This document shows positions 24,101-32,400 of a DNA stretch of 64,000 nt, one piece after another. Source of the DNA: Notospermus geniculatus (Eukaryota > Nemertea > Pilidiophora > Heteronemertea > Lineidae). The stretch spans positions 137,329 through 201,328 of the forward strand of contig NMRB01000444.1 of NCBI GenBank assembly GCA_002633025.1, read 5' to 3'. A program made the position numbers and the translations under genes. The first letter of the stretch is position 1; every line of letters starts with the position of its first letter. Under the pieces are notes generated by a model. The model saw nothing but the letters and a program-made list of their open reading frames with translations, searched no databases and was not told the DNA's origin.

Positions 24101-26117
24101 AAATGGGAAAATCCTGTAGCCAATGGCAATGAAAACAGCTACTTTTCGAGTTCGCATTATAATCTAAGAGTAATGGTTTAGCTTTTTGTCTAATAATGCA
24201 CACAGAAGTAAATAGCTTACCTGCAACAGGTTCAACCTTGAATGCTGCATGTGGTTGTAACAAAGTAACCTGGTATTCAAAATCAACAGGGCAGTTACAT
24301 CGCAATGGGAGATAAGTTGTTTTCCTAAAATGAAAAGAAGTCAACGATAATGCAGTGCATTGTCATGATTGCAGCTCAGTAAGGCCATTCGTTTTTTATT
24401 ATTTGTTTGGTGGATCCGCCGATGTAAGTTTTGGGCTTTTTAAAAAAAAATAAACTTGGAAAAATGGTCATTTTTTATTGCCCCAGAATAAAGATCTTAA
24501 AAACCTGGATGTCTGAAATAAAAGTGATGCCTTTTGACTCTGGGGATGTGCAGATGACAGAATTGGATTCGGAAGCATGATCTCTCTCTGTTCCCAAGAT
24601 TGCACACATTGTGATACTTTCATGGCATGTGTTTGGGTCTGCCATGTCTGTGATGTATCCAGCCCATAGTGTCAGTTTTGCCTTCATTTGTCCTGATCAT
24701 GCCATGAGTTGGGTTAGCTTTTTTATTTTTTTATTTTATTAAGACCGCCCCCATCTCAATGGGGCGGACTTCCTTGTTTTTACTGAATTTCTCTCTCTCT
24801 CTGGATCTCTCCATCCAATCTGCGGTTCTCCAACGATAACTAACGAAAAACGCCATGTATCGCGGTAAAACTTTCAGGAATTGTAGATGTGCATATTACA
24901 CAGAACCCTATTGATTCTTGGGGTCATCCGTTTACAAATAGTGCGAAATTTGGGTGAAATTTCTCGTTTTATCTATATTTCATGATTGATTTAAACTGAG
25001 TGACTGAGTGAGTCAACTCTGTCTTAGCTCCCAATTTCCAAGGGCGGTCTTTCAAATTGACTGGTAAGTCAATTTCTAGTTTTTTTTATCTTTTGAATTT
25101 TATTTTTATTTTTATTCCAATCTCCAATCTCCAGGTTTACAGCAAAGAAATCCGCCAAACAAGTAATATATAAAAAGAATGCCTAAAGTACCAATTTTCA
25201 TGAAATCGAAAGCGTACTCACTTTTCACCAACAGGTACAGGCGGAAAATCAACATGATCTGGGAAATTGGCTGTGTGCATGACGGGGTAGGCATGGATGG
25301 GGATGATGAGATTGTCCTCTCCCTTGCAGTGGATGCGGATACAATCGTAGTAGTAGCGCCATTCATCTGGAGTAAACTCAACCACGCAGTCTAGCGTTAA
25401 CCCTGGGACTAGCCGTTCCTGGAATGATGATAATTCAATTAACACAATACTAAAAGAGTCAAAGACAATACATGTATGAAATGATTATAATACCCAACAC
25501 TACAGAACCACGCTGGTGATTCAAACACAAAATTATTTTATTCGTACGCGAAGTCGTTGACGCATAACTAATAATGGTGCTTGTCGCATTCGCAGTTCAT
25601 CTGGTAAATGGAAGGGGTGACGGGTGATTACATAATAAGCTGTCACCCCTTCTATTTGCCATCTGATTGGCCTCTTCTTCTCGAGGCGGCACATACGCCG
25701 TGGACCTGTCACTTTCTCGAAGGGTGATGTGCGGTGTAACGTAGTGGAGAGCATCGGCCTTCGATCATCGAAGATGACTTCAGAGGGGATATCCCCTCCT
25801 TGAAATTTTTGATGGGGATCATCCCCATCCCCCTCTGGTGGAAACACTCATTTATCATTACTCATTTGTTAATAGATTAAAATCGCACCTTTCTCCAAAC
25901 AGCCCTGCCTGATTTATTTTCATACTCACCTTTTTTGTATATTTTATACTGAAGTACTTTGACTGAGGAGGTATGATGTGGTATCGCTGTACATCTGTCG
26001 AAACATTCCCAAGCCATAATGTTTGCTTCTGTGTTTTACCAATTTCGAAGCCACCAAAATGGATAACAGCTGGTCTTGCTTGCACAACAGAATTCTGAGC
26101 TACTTTGGAATAAATTT
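12157..26117 (-). CDS. CFAP221: CFAP221 copy A, exons 2-19
   Basis: Cilia and flagella associated protein 221 (PCDP1), an axonemal central-pair C1d component that binds calmodulin; loss causes ciliary dyskinesia in mammals. Exons: 26117-25930, 25418-25222, 24324-24221, 23837-23681, 22983-22851, 22275-22164, 20640-20603, 20468-20316, 19766-19677, 18969-18777, 18177-18056, 17571-17383, 16425-16249, 15564-15314, 14792-14697, 14594-14484, 13772-13701, 12283-12157. All phases join. Landmarks are [37 protein letters not shown] and [20 protein letters not shown] (MSP/ASH-like N-terminal domains), [35 protein letters not shown] and [18 protein letters not shown]. With exon 1 borrowed from copy B the protein is about 880 residues (human about 840). 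The intron after exon 6 is GC-AG. Exon 1 is absent because the block ends at 26688. Confidence 0.95.
12343..12630. mobile_element. MITE with TACCGTATACGCAAATATTT ends
   Basis: The left end TACCGTATACGCAAATATTT is mirrored by AAATATTTGCATATACGGTA, with CGCG-rich arms inside. Copy B (near 30068) has the uninterrupted GATAGGTCAATG site. It lies in the last CFAP221 intron. Confidence 0.85.
12708..12730. other. Assembly gap after a C run
   Basis: 23 N follow a long C homopolymer. Copy B reads through the same place (about 30131-30175) with a C-rich stretch. Confidence 0.95.
12812..13176 (-). repeat. tRNA-derived SINE (family 1) interrupted by a MITE
   Basis: Minus-strand head GTGCCACGGTCGTGTAGTGG with box B GGGTTCGAATCCC, and a tail that corresponds to the full-length copy at 42690-42946. 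It is split by the 12917-13060 MITE. Copy B carries the same nested arrangement at 30271-30636, so the nesting predates the divergence of the copies. Confidence 0.88.
12917..13060. mobile_element. MITE nested in a SINE, ends CAGGCGCCGGTTGCAC
   Basis: The ends CAGGCGCCGGTTGCACAAAA and TTTTGTGCAACCGGCCCCTG are inverted repeats; the interior is AT-rich with TAACTTGGTGTTAACTAAC words. The uninterrupted SINE at 42690 shows the pre-insertion arrangement. The allelic copy lies at about 30378-30521. Confidence 0.88.
13244..13620. mobile_element. MITE, ends GAGGAACCGG, copy A only
   Basis: The ends GAGGAACCGGC and CCGGTTCCTC are inverted. Copy B reads straight through at about 30704 (CCATACCAATGGCCC). 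It lies in the CFAP221 exon 18-19 intron. Confidence 0.75.
13882..14323. mobile_element. Long foldback MITE with a second foldback inside
   Basis: The outer arms GTGCTTTTCAGAATGTCCAG and CTGGACATTCTGAAAAGCAC pair and continue inward to TGGAACCTAACCACAA. Inside, 14063-14239 is an independent palindrome with arms GCTCCACTTGACAG and CTGTCAAGTGGAGC. Copy B lacks the whole unit at about 30957. TATA abuts both outer ends. Confidence 0.85.
14881..15043. repeat. Foldback, GGGGTCTTCTTCAGGCTGGC family (copy 1)
   Basis: The arms AAATTTTCGACCCCAACC and GGTTGGGGTCGAAAATTT pair and continue through CTTCTTCAGGCTGGCAC. It is absent from copy B at about 31492. A second copy lies at 18335-18535. Confidence 0.85.
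15598..15650. repeat. Short tandem duplication in a CFAP221 intron
   Basis: A 26-bp unit containing TGTTATCTGACTAAT occurs twice in tandem in copy A and once in copy B (about 31797). This looks like replication slippage. Confidence 0.8.
16560..16717. repeat. Foldback with TGACGTCA words, copy A only
   Basis: The ends TATAGAGGAAC and CACATCCTCTATA are inverted. The interior contains CACGTGACGTCATC, GACGTCATAATTC and CAACATGGCGGCATC. The allelic place in copy B (about 32644) carries a different element, family-2 SINE-like. Confidence 0.65.
17600..17943. mobile_element. Element with CAGGGTT/AACCCTG ends and GCGCCCGTTCT core (copy 1)
   Basis: Begins CAGGGTTTGAAACAGGG and ends GTGGAGAACCCTG. Relatives in opposite orientation lie at 21137-21485 and 39087-39436. 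This copy is absent from copy B. Confidence 0.7.
18335..18535. repeat. Foldback, GGGGTCTTCTTCAGGCTGGC family (copy 2)
   Basis: The arms TTTTCGACCCCAACTGGAGT and GACCCCGGTTGGGGTCGAAAA face each other around a small palindrome TATAAATTTATA. It is absent from copy B (about 36228). Confidence 0.85.
19281..19570. mobile_element. MITE, ATCATCTGGAGCTCGATGGG ends (copy in CFAP221 A)
   Basis: The arms ATCATCTGGAGCTCGATGGG and CCCATCGAGCTCCAGATGAT are inverted. The allelic copy at 37327-37755 carries a nested insertion. A related element is at 45733-46037 in SEC22A intron 3. Confidence 0.88.
19826..20260. repeat. Long foldback, CGAGTGGCGCGAGGTTT arms
   Basis: The arm CGAGTGGCGCGAGGTTT is mirrored by AAACCTCGCGCCACTCG, with pairing that extends through AACGGCTGGGTCAAA. 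Both haplotypes carry it (38024-38455 in copy B), in the CFAP221 exon 9-10 intron. Confidence 0.85.
20882..21122. mobile_element. MITE with TATA target, ends GACCGTTCTCAAATT
   Basis: The ends GACCGTTCTCAAATT and AATTTGAGAATGGTC are inverted. TATA flanks both sides (20878-20881 and 21123-21126). Copy B keeps the empty site with one TATA at 39073-39076. A relative lies at 57966-58206. Confidence 0.93.
21137..21485. mobile_element. Element with CAGGGT ends and GCGCCCGTTCT core (copy 2)
   Basis: Starts CAGGGTCCTCCAATAG and ends GTGGAGAACCCTG; the interior has GCGCCCGTTCTAAA and a CTGGGCGAGGCCCTC stretch. The allelic copy is at 39087-39436. Confidence 0.7.
22301..22524. mobile_element. MITE with TATA target, ends GAGCTTGAGCC
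   Basis: Ends GAGCTTGAGCC and GGCTCGAGCTC are inverted. TATA lies on both sides (22297-22300 and 22525-22528). The copy B empty site has one TATA at 41288-41291. The interior has TATGACGTCACG, CCGCCATGCTGCC and AAGATGGCGG. It begins only 25 bp from CFAP221 exon 7. Confidence 0.93.
22592..22720. mobile_element. Foldback MITE, ends GGCCCCTTTTACATAG, TTA target
   Basis: The ends GGCCCCTTTTACATAGAAGT and ACTTCTATGTAATCAGGGCC are inverted. TTA flanks both ends (22589-22591 and 22721-22723). Copy B reads GCATTAGGGGC without the insert near 41349. Confidence 0.9.
23062..23321. mobile_element. TTAA-target MITE, ends AGATAATGTATC (copy 1)
   Basis: Ends AGATAATGTATC and GATACATGTACATTATCT, flanked by TTAA on both sides (23058-23061 and 23322-23325). 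Copy B has one TTAA at 42001-42004. TTAA targets are typical of piggyBac and Kolobok. A second copy lies at 60114-60368. Confidence 0.92.
23437..23550. repeat. Foldback, GGCGAGCTAAAATGTGCA arms
   Basis: The arms AGGCGAGCTAAAATGTGCA and TGCACATTTTAGCTCGCCT pair around an AGAATTTCTATTG loop. Copies at 42133-42250 (allelic) and 53697-53792. Confidence 0.88.
24345..25180. repeat. Copy A-specific insertion of about 0.8 kb
   Basis: Copy B goes directly from the exon 4 upstream sequence to the exon 3 donor region (43085-43140), while copy A has about 800 bp more. The insert contains GGGGCGGACTTCCTTG, a CTCTCTCTCT run and poly-T tracts. I could not place clear element ends or a coding frame. Confidence 0.6.
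25535..25850. repeat. Element related to the 41370-41685 foldback
   Basis: Shares AGGGTGATGTGCGGTGTAAC and CGATCATCGAAGATGA words with the copy B foldback, but its arms are diverged. It lies in the exon 2-3 intron of copy A. Confidence 0.5.
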
Positions 26118-26139
26118 CTGCAATAGAAACAGATGTCAT

Positions 26140-27166
26140 TATGATATGAATGAAACTGCAAAACAAAAAATAACATGACAAAAATGAGCCAGGCTGAAAA
26201 GAAATTGCACGAACACTTGCTGCGCACCATTTCAAAGCAAATACATGTGCTAGCTAGGCTAGATAAAATTAGTGTTTTGTAGCGTTGGACGCAATTGTAA
26301 TTGCCAAATTTGGTCGCAGTTGATGCAATTATATTATTACAGATCCATGATGTTGGTTGGGGACCACTGCGTCAAAGGACGACGTCATGTCACGTCAGCG
26401 GTGCCCACGACACAACTCTGTTGGCGTGAAATTGCAAACTTTTGAGTCTCAAATGATTGAATTCCATGGTGATTGCGGCCAGGTCCCTAAGTCTATTTTC
26501 AAACTGCTTAGACATTTAAAAACTAGAGATTCTTGACTTCTCAGTGGTAGTTGAAATGTTTCAAACAGACAGATAAGTGCGAAGCAGTCGGCCTTCAAAA
26601 TGGGCACACATTTTTCCCAATTTGTAAACATGGTCCCCAACTAAAATCACAGATCTGTAGGCCTAGTGTAGTGCGACCGTCCTACATGTAGGCTAGGCCA
26701 GTGAGGACTCAAACTCCCGAAATGGAGAAATTCCCCACCTCTGGAGAATTCTCCTCATCGAGAGAAGTTTTTTTACCCCAAAGTAGAGAAATTATCCCAA
26801 TCAGGATAACAATTTTCTTTAGAACCATTTGAGTAGATCACCAAAATCGCGAACATTTAGCGTCGCGAAAATATCACGGTTTACAGTAATCTGCTGATGT
26901 GTACATTGATTCTCTTTGCGAGGTACTTCACTAGTGTTTGTTTAATATTAGCATTCAGGGTTCGTACTCTACCTTGAAATCCTTGAAAACCTGGAATTTT
27001 GAGGTATCTCCTTTCCAGGTCTGGAAAACCTTGAAAAATCATGATTTACCCTAGAAGTCCTGGAAAAGTCCTTGAATTTTGTCCATGTGGCTTTCATAGA
27101 ATCCAAAATTTTCTGGGGGCCATTTAGTTGTTTCAAATTTCGTCTCAATTCCCTGTTTTGTTTCAG
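26140..27166. other. End of copy A and junction into the second C2orf76
   Basis: From 26139 to 26688 the sequence matches the intron 1 side of copy B (43493-43821). From about 26690 to 26887 it is unmatched and ends with a fragment of the CGCGAAAATATCACGGTTTA MITE. From 26888 it matches C2orf76 intron 3 (9698 onward). No coding exon is visible. Confidence 0.8.
26956..27118. mobile_element. Partial CAGGGTTCGTAC element
   Basis: Starts CAGGGTTCGTACTCTACC and contains repeated CCTTGAAAACCTGGAA words. It is absent from the equivalent intron of the first C2orf76 copy. The far end is not recognisable. It is related to the complete element at 55492-55915. Confidence 0.6.
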
Positions 27167-27431
27167 TCAACCGATCCAGTCATCGTTCTCGACGACGATG
27201 ATAAACTTATGCTTGAAAAGAATAAAACACTAGCAGACTGTGGCATAGGTAAGTGTCTATCACTAAGATGATCGCATTCAGATCACATTATACTGGCAGA
27301 CAAATGGCGGCTAAGAATGCAAACCACACTTAACTCTTTTGTCTTCTTTTTCAGAGCATGAAACCGAGATTTCTTACTTCAAAATGGAGGACTACAAGAA
27401 GTATAAAGAGAATCCTGTATTGGCTTGGTGA
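27167..27431 (+). CDS. C2orf76: C2orf76, second copy, exons 4-5 only
   Basis: Exons 27167-27248 and 27355-27431 match exons 4 and 5 of the 8996-10122 gene, with the same splice sites and stop. One conservative change (Asp to Glu in LMLEKNK) is visible. Exons 1-3 are missing because the duplicated block begins inside intron 3 at 26888. It is a truncated allelic copy, not a gene with its own start. Confidence 0.93.
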
Positions 27432-27704
27432 CAATCGATGCCTTCAAGACATTTACCAGTGAACAACACTGAATCAAAGACTTTTAGTCTAGGTACATGT
27501 ATATCATGGTTGTCTTGACAAAGTTACTGTTAACTTAGAGAGTACCAAGCCCAAGCTATTAAATGGCATCTTCAGATTTGCTGAAGGAGAATGAGCATTA
27601 TTTTCTGGCCAACCCTTTTACTAGTATGTTCACAGAAATTCCAAAAGTATGTCTGTCTGCTTGTTCTTTTCCAAAGATATACATGTACACGGTACCTCAC
27701 AGAA

Positions 27705-28109
27705 CCATGGTTCCTGCGGCTTTTTGGTGAGCAAAATTAAGGCCTTTTTAAGGCTTTTTAAGGCCAATCCGGGAAAAATTAAGGCCAAGTTGTCAGGAGT
27801 TTTAACATTGTTTAATGTGGGTTGTGCAATATTAACGCAGGAGAATGTTGTAAAGAACACATAAAGGTAAGCGCTGAGGGTGGGATCCCGATTTTGACGA
27901 CTGGACGGTTTTCAACTGATATGAATAAAAACGTCGTTAGGAAGGGGAAATGATTTAATGAAAATTCAAAACTGAAGCTACATCAAATTTAAGGCCTTTT
28001 TAAGGCCACTGAGTGAAAAACTGCTATATTTAAGGCTTTTTAAGGCCTTAATTCTGAAAAACAAAAATTCCTGACTTTTAATGCTTTTTAAGGATCCGCG
28101 GGAGCCCTG
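27705..28109. mobile_element. Element with AAGGCCTTTTTAAGG core and AGAA target (copy 1)
   Basis: Left end CCATGGTTCCTGCGGC and right end CCGCGGGAGCCCTG form imperfect inverted repeats. AGAA lies on both sides (27701-27704 and 28110-28113), and copy A has the empty site near 10392. The interior is made of AAGGCCTTTTTAAGG repeats. Relatives: 46105-46520 and 50528-50947. Confidence 0.85.
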
Positions 28110-28383
28110 AGAACATCCAAAGTAGAACTTCAACTTCCAGTTCTGTAAAATAGTTTATTAATATACAAAATAGAGTGCACAATAGAATTCACGAATGTTA
28201 CGGTAACAAAAAATCTACATGAAGCTTTTACAGTATCCAATATACAGTTTTCATCACAAGGTAATCTGCTATTTACAGGAGTTTGTTTCAAAAATGTGAG
28301 TTTTTGAGACTGAGGAAAAGAGGGTTGTTCTCCATGCTGAGGGTTGTTCTCTATGTAACATTCCATACGGCCTCTAAAATTCA

Positions 28384-28672
28384 TCTTGTCCAAACAAGGC
28401 TATCGACTCCATATGAACTCCGTCTTTAGCCTTGTCCGAATCGTGTCATCTTTTCCGTTAATGCATAAATTATTAATGAACCTAACCCCTACTTGACCCC
28501 GCCTCCGAGCCAATCAGAATCAGAATTTGTAACACGGATTTTGATTGGCGCGTCGATTTTCCTTCGCGCCCCGATGATTGGCTGAGGCTGTCACCACCTC
28601 AGAAACGGGAAATGTGGATTCGAACCAAGCTAGATGACCGTCAGGACAGATAGACTGGTGAGAACCAGATGC
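28384..28672. repeat. Family-2 SINE-like repeat
   Basis: Matches 2999-3330 and 32647-32972; shares TGATTGGCTGAGGCT and GGATTCGAACC words. It is absent from the copy A intergenic region. Confidence 0.65.
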
Positions 28673-28989
28673 TAAAATTTGGATGGATGGATGTGAATCT
28701 AGATACAGCAGTGACACAATGTACATGTACCCCGGTATAGGAATAACCAGCATATGCATCACAAAACAGATGGAGAGTTCTTAACAAATAATTATGGTCT
28801 ATTCAGCAGGAATTATGTTCAATTTTATCACAGGAATCATTCGTGATGGAAAAATAATCAGTGGACGGAAATATTCTAGTACAATAACAAAGGACGTGAA
28901 AAATAATTGGCCAAAACTCATTGACCACAAAAAACCCTACACAGTGGCCGGAAAAATGGGTAAATCTTTGAAGCACATACTTTCTATCA

Positions 28990-29230
28990 ATAGACTCGAT
29001 CGCTCCAAAAGAGCACAGCACCTGACGGGGTCAGCGTCATGACGTCCCGCACATCATTTTTGAACGCATGACGTGACTCGAAAAAAAATCTGGTTGTTTC
29101 ACCGATCATGACGTCGTGAAACAATCTTGATTTTTTTTCGTCTCACCTCAAGACATCATGAAATGACGTGCGGGACGTCATGACGCTGACCCCGTCAGGT
29201 GCTGCGCTCTTTTGGTGTCATATCGTCTAT
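28990..29230. repeat. Foldback with GAGCGCAGCACCTGACGGG arms (copy 2)
   Basis: Allelic counterpart of 11705-11945 with few differences. Confidence 0.9.
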
Positions 29231-29442
29231 TACTGATGTATTTCTCTGTCATGACCGACTGTGTAAATAAGATTGGCCTGTACAGTAGTAAAATAAAAAC
29301 AATGATTTATAGCCATACAAAGGTTTCTTAATTTTCTGAAATAGGCCGCTGTATATGTAACTATACAAGTCAATTTCGCCATCACAGCAGACTGTGAAAG
29401 GATGTGAGATGGTTATTAGAAACGGATGTCGTGAAAACTTAA

Positions 29443-32400
29443 CTACTTCAACACAAGTTCCTTATTCGTCTTCAGCATATCTATATTTTCAATTTTCTGC
29501 TGAACTTTCTGTCCAAGACGGTTGTACTTCTTGTTGAGGAAGTAATCAAGTTCTTGTTCTCGTTTTTCTCTGAAAAGACGGAAAGTTTTACTTCAATCAG
29601 GGTGTGTTTGAAAGTGTTCCGTCCGACACCAGAAAGTGTTCCGTCCGACACCAGAAAATTTTCACCATTCTTTTGTCTACTGATGAAAGGCTGTTTCTTG
29701 AAACTCTACAATATTCATGTCAGATCTAGGTATCATGGAGCTCTAAATTATGGCACTGAAAACTAATTGATCTATTAACCCTTTAAAGTCTGACAGCAGA
29801 AAGTAATTTTGGTGTCGGACGGAACGATAGATTTTGCTGGTAAGCTCAATATTTTTTGATACCCTCCTTCAAATGAGTGTACACTGTACATCCCAGACGG
29901 AGAAACTAATAGTTAAAGGTCTATATTATCAAATACTACATTAGATTTTTGGAAAATCAATGCCACAAATCTTTGTGATCATTTCAAAGTTAAATTTTGC
30001 CCCATTTTCTTGGGTGACCAATTTTGAAACACACCCATCAGTGCTTCAGTGTCTTCCATTCTGAAGAGATAGGTCAATGTTCATCCACTGCCCATCTACA
30101 TGTAACATACAACCTGTTTGTCTGAAAGGTACCCCTTTCCCCCCCCCCCCCCGCCCCCAGGCAAAACCACCAGCATCTGTCACTTTGTATAGGACCACGT
30201 GTTTTGAAGAAAAAAAAGTTTGGGTTTATACTATAGTCTGATATCAACAACGGTAGAGGTGTCATCCGACTTTACACTTTAACCCCAGTCTATCCTGAAA
30301 CCTTTCAGTAGAACTCAGATGAGCTGCTCATTCAGCGCTAAAATCCGAGCATTTCCAACCGGTACCTATTTATACACCAGGCGCCGGTTGCACAAAAGTT
30401 GAAAAGATTAATTTCACTTTTCCTGTTAAAATCCCTAACTTGGTGTTAACTAACATTTTGGGATAAGTTAACGCCAAGATAAACTAACAGTGATTTTTAA
30501 CTTTTGTGCAACCGGCCCCTGGGTGGAGAGAGGCCAGTGAGGCAAAGAGACTTGCCCAAAGTCTCGGGCCCAGTGGGATTTGAACCCGGGACCCTCTGAC
30601 CGCTAGTCGGAGGCCCGAACCACTACACCACCGTGGCACCCTAAGCTTTTGACAGCTTAGGGTTCTTCCAGGGGCTCCATTTTCCTCCGACATTCCATAC
30701 CAATGGCCCAATATTGTCTGAAGAGCCATAATGCGCCAAGCTAGAGCTCGCAGTTCTTGATTCAATATTTGAAAAAGCTTACCTGGGGACTGGGCCTGTT
30801 GCTGACACGGGGATGTTAGTGGTGGGCATCTTCTGACCATGTGGAAACACATCCCTGGAAAAAATGCATGATTGATTACGATCAAAGTAGGAGAGAAGGA
30901 AATTGAACGGAAAGCTCCTTCGACCTTGATATGGACTCAACATTTCCCATTAATCCACACAAGTTTCTCTTCCTGCCTGGGAATTTTGACTTGAATGAAC
31001 CCTTTCTTTCTCACAAATAAACCTAATCCCTTCACATCCTAAACAAAGATCAGAATGGCACATGAAGCTGATGACGACAAATAGACGAAATGTACTACTC
31101 ACTCCTTTGGTTTTTCTTCAGTGGTTGTGGAGGTGTCAATCAGAGCAAACTGGGCATTGACCATGGCTGGGGTCAAAGTGACGGGCACTTCCTCATCCCC
31201 TGGTTCCTCTTCTCTGAAAAAACAACATTTATAAGTTATGACATTACTGTACGTTGCATTTCAAATGCTTACATGATAATACGACTAAGGAGAAAGTGAC
31301 ACTGTTTATACCTACCCGAGCTGTTGGATGTTTTCCCTGTCATCCTCTGGCAATCCATCAAATAACGGTGGTACATCTTCTGGTGTCAGCTCAGTTCCAA
31401 ATGGATCCGTCCTGTGAATAGAAGACGAAAGTTTTGGAGATGAGAGGCCCTACTTCTGAATTCTGCCATATTCCGACGATACTTATTGCAAACAACTGAA
31501 GATGACTTACCACCTCGGCACCCAGACATTGGTAAGCGTCGGAGTCAAAGACAACGACGTCAGACCCTGCGATGGGAACTTCTTCCACGTCATGACCCCT
31601 CGGATGACGTCCTCCCGATCTAGGAACCGTTTTTGTGTAGCCGTGTGTATCGTTTCCTTGTCGTAAGTGACGTATCGCGGAAGAGGACAGAGGTGGAAGT
31701 CTGGGTCCGTCTCGGCGTAGGGTAGTGGCGGTTGGAAGACTTGGAGACCTGGGGCGGGATTCTAAAACAGAAAATTGCACAAAACTGTTGAATACATGTT
31801 ATCTGACTAATATTTTTTGATAAGATCTACATTCAATGGAAATTTTGCTAATTTTTGGAATATACAGAGTGGAACCTGTCTATTAAAGCGAATTTTCACC
31901 TCCTGTCCATAATAGTGAGGTTATGGGACCGAATTTTCCAGAAATCAACTGTCCGTTGTCCTGAATAGTGAGGTGTCCGCAATATTGAGTTAAATTTATA
32001 CTGAAAATGGCTTGGGAAAATTCGGGACTGGACAGATCTGTCTGTAATCTTGAGGTGTCCGCTGTATTGAGGTGTCCGTTAGGTGAGGTTCGACTGTATT
32101 CACATTGATTTCGAAGCGGTAGATTTTGCAGAATACGCCTCCGAAGTTTGGCTGTCTAATGCATTTCCCATTAAACTAAAATCCTTTTTCGCCTTTTTCT
32201 CAAAACGGCGCTTGGTTTGAGGACATGTCAACAAACAACTGTCAACAAACCCCGCGAGCCATTTGCTTTAAGGATACTTTGGGACTGACCGATATCGTCT
32301 ATGACTGAGATGTGTCCTGATTATGGAGGTCAAAATGACAAGAACTGACCTGCTTGAGACTGGACTTTGGTGTTCTAATACAGAGGTGTCCTCCAGTTGG

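Larger units (their letters stand above)
27432..29442. other. Intergenic region, copy B
   Basis: Counterpart of 10123-12156. It carries the 27705-28109 element, a family-2 SINE-like repeat (28384-28672) and the 28990-29230 foldback. No coding exon is seen. Confidence 0.75.

Noticed and set aside
26117-26139. ATG at 26139 ([13 protein letters not shown]) as the CFAP221 start
   Set aside because: An acceptor (TTCTATTGCAG) lies just inside it, and a better first exon ending VPNHLLET with the matching phase is at 43964-44096. The ATG is in intron 1.
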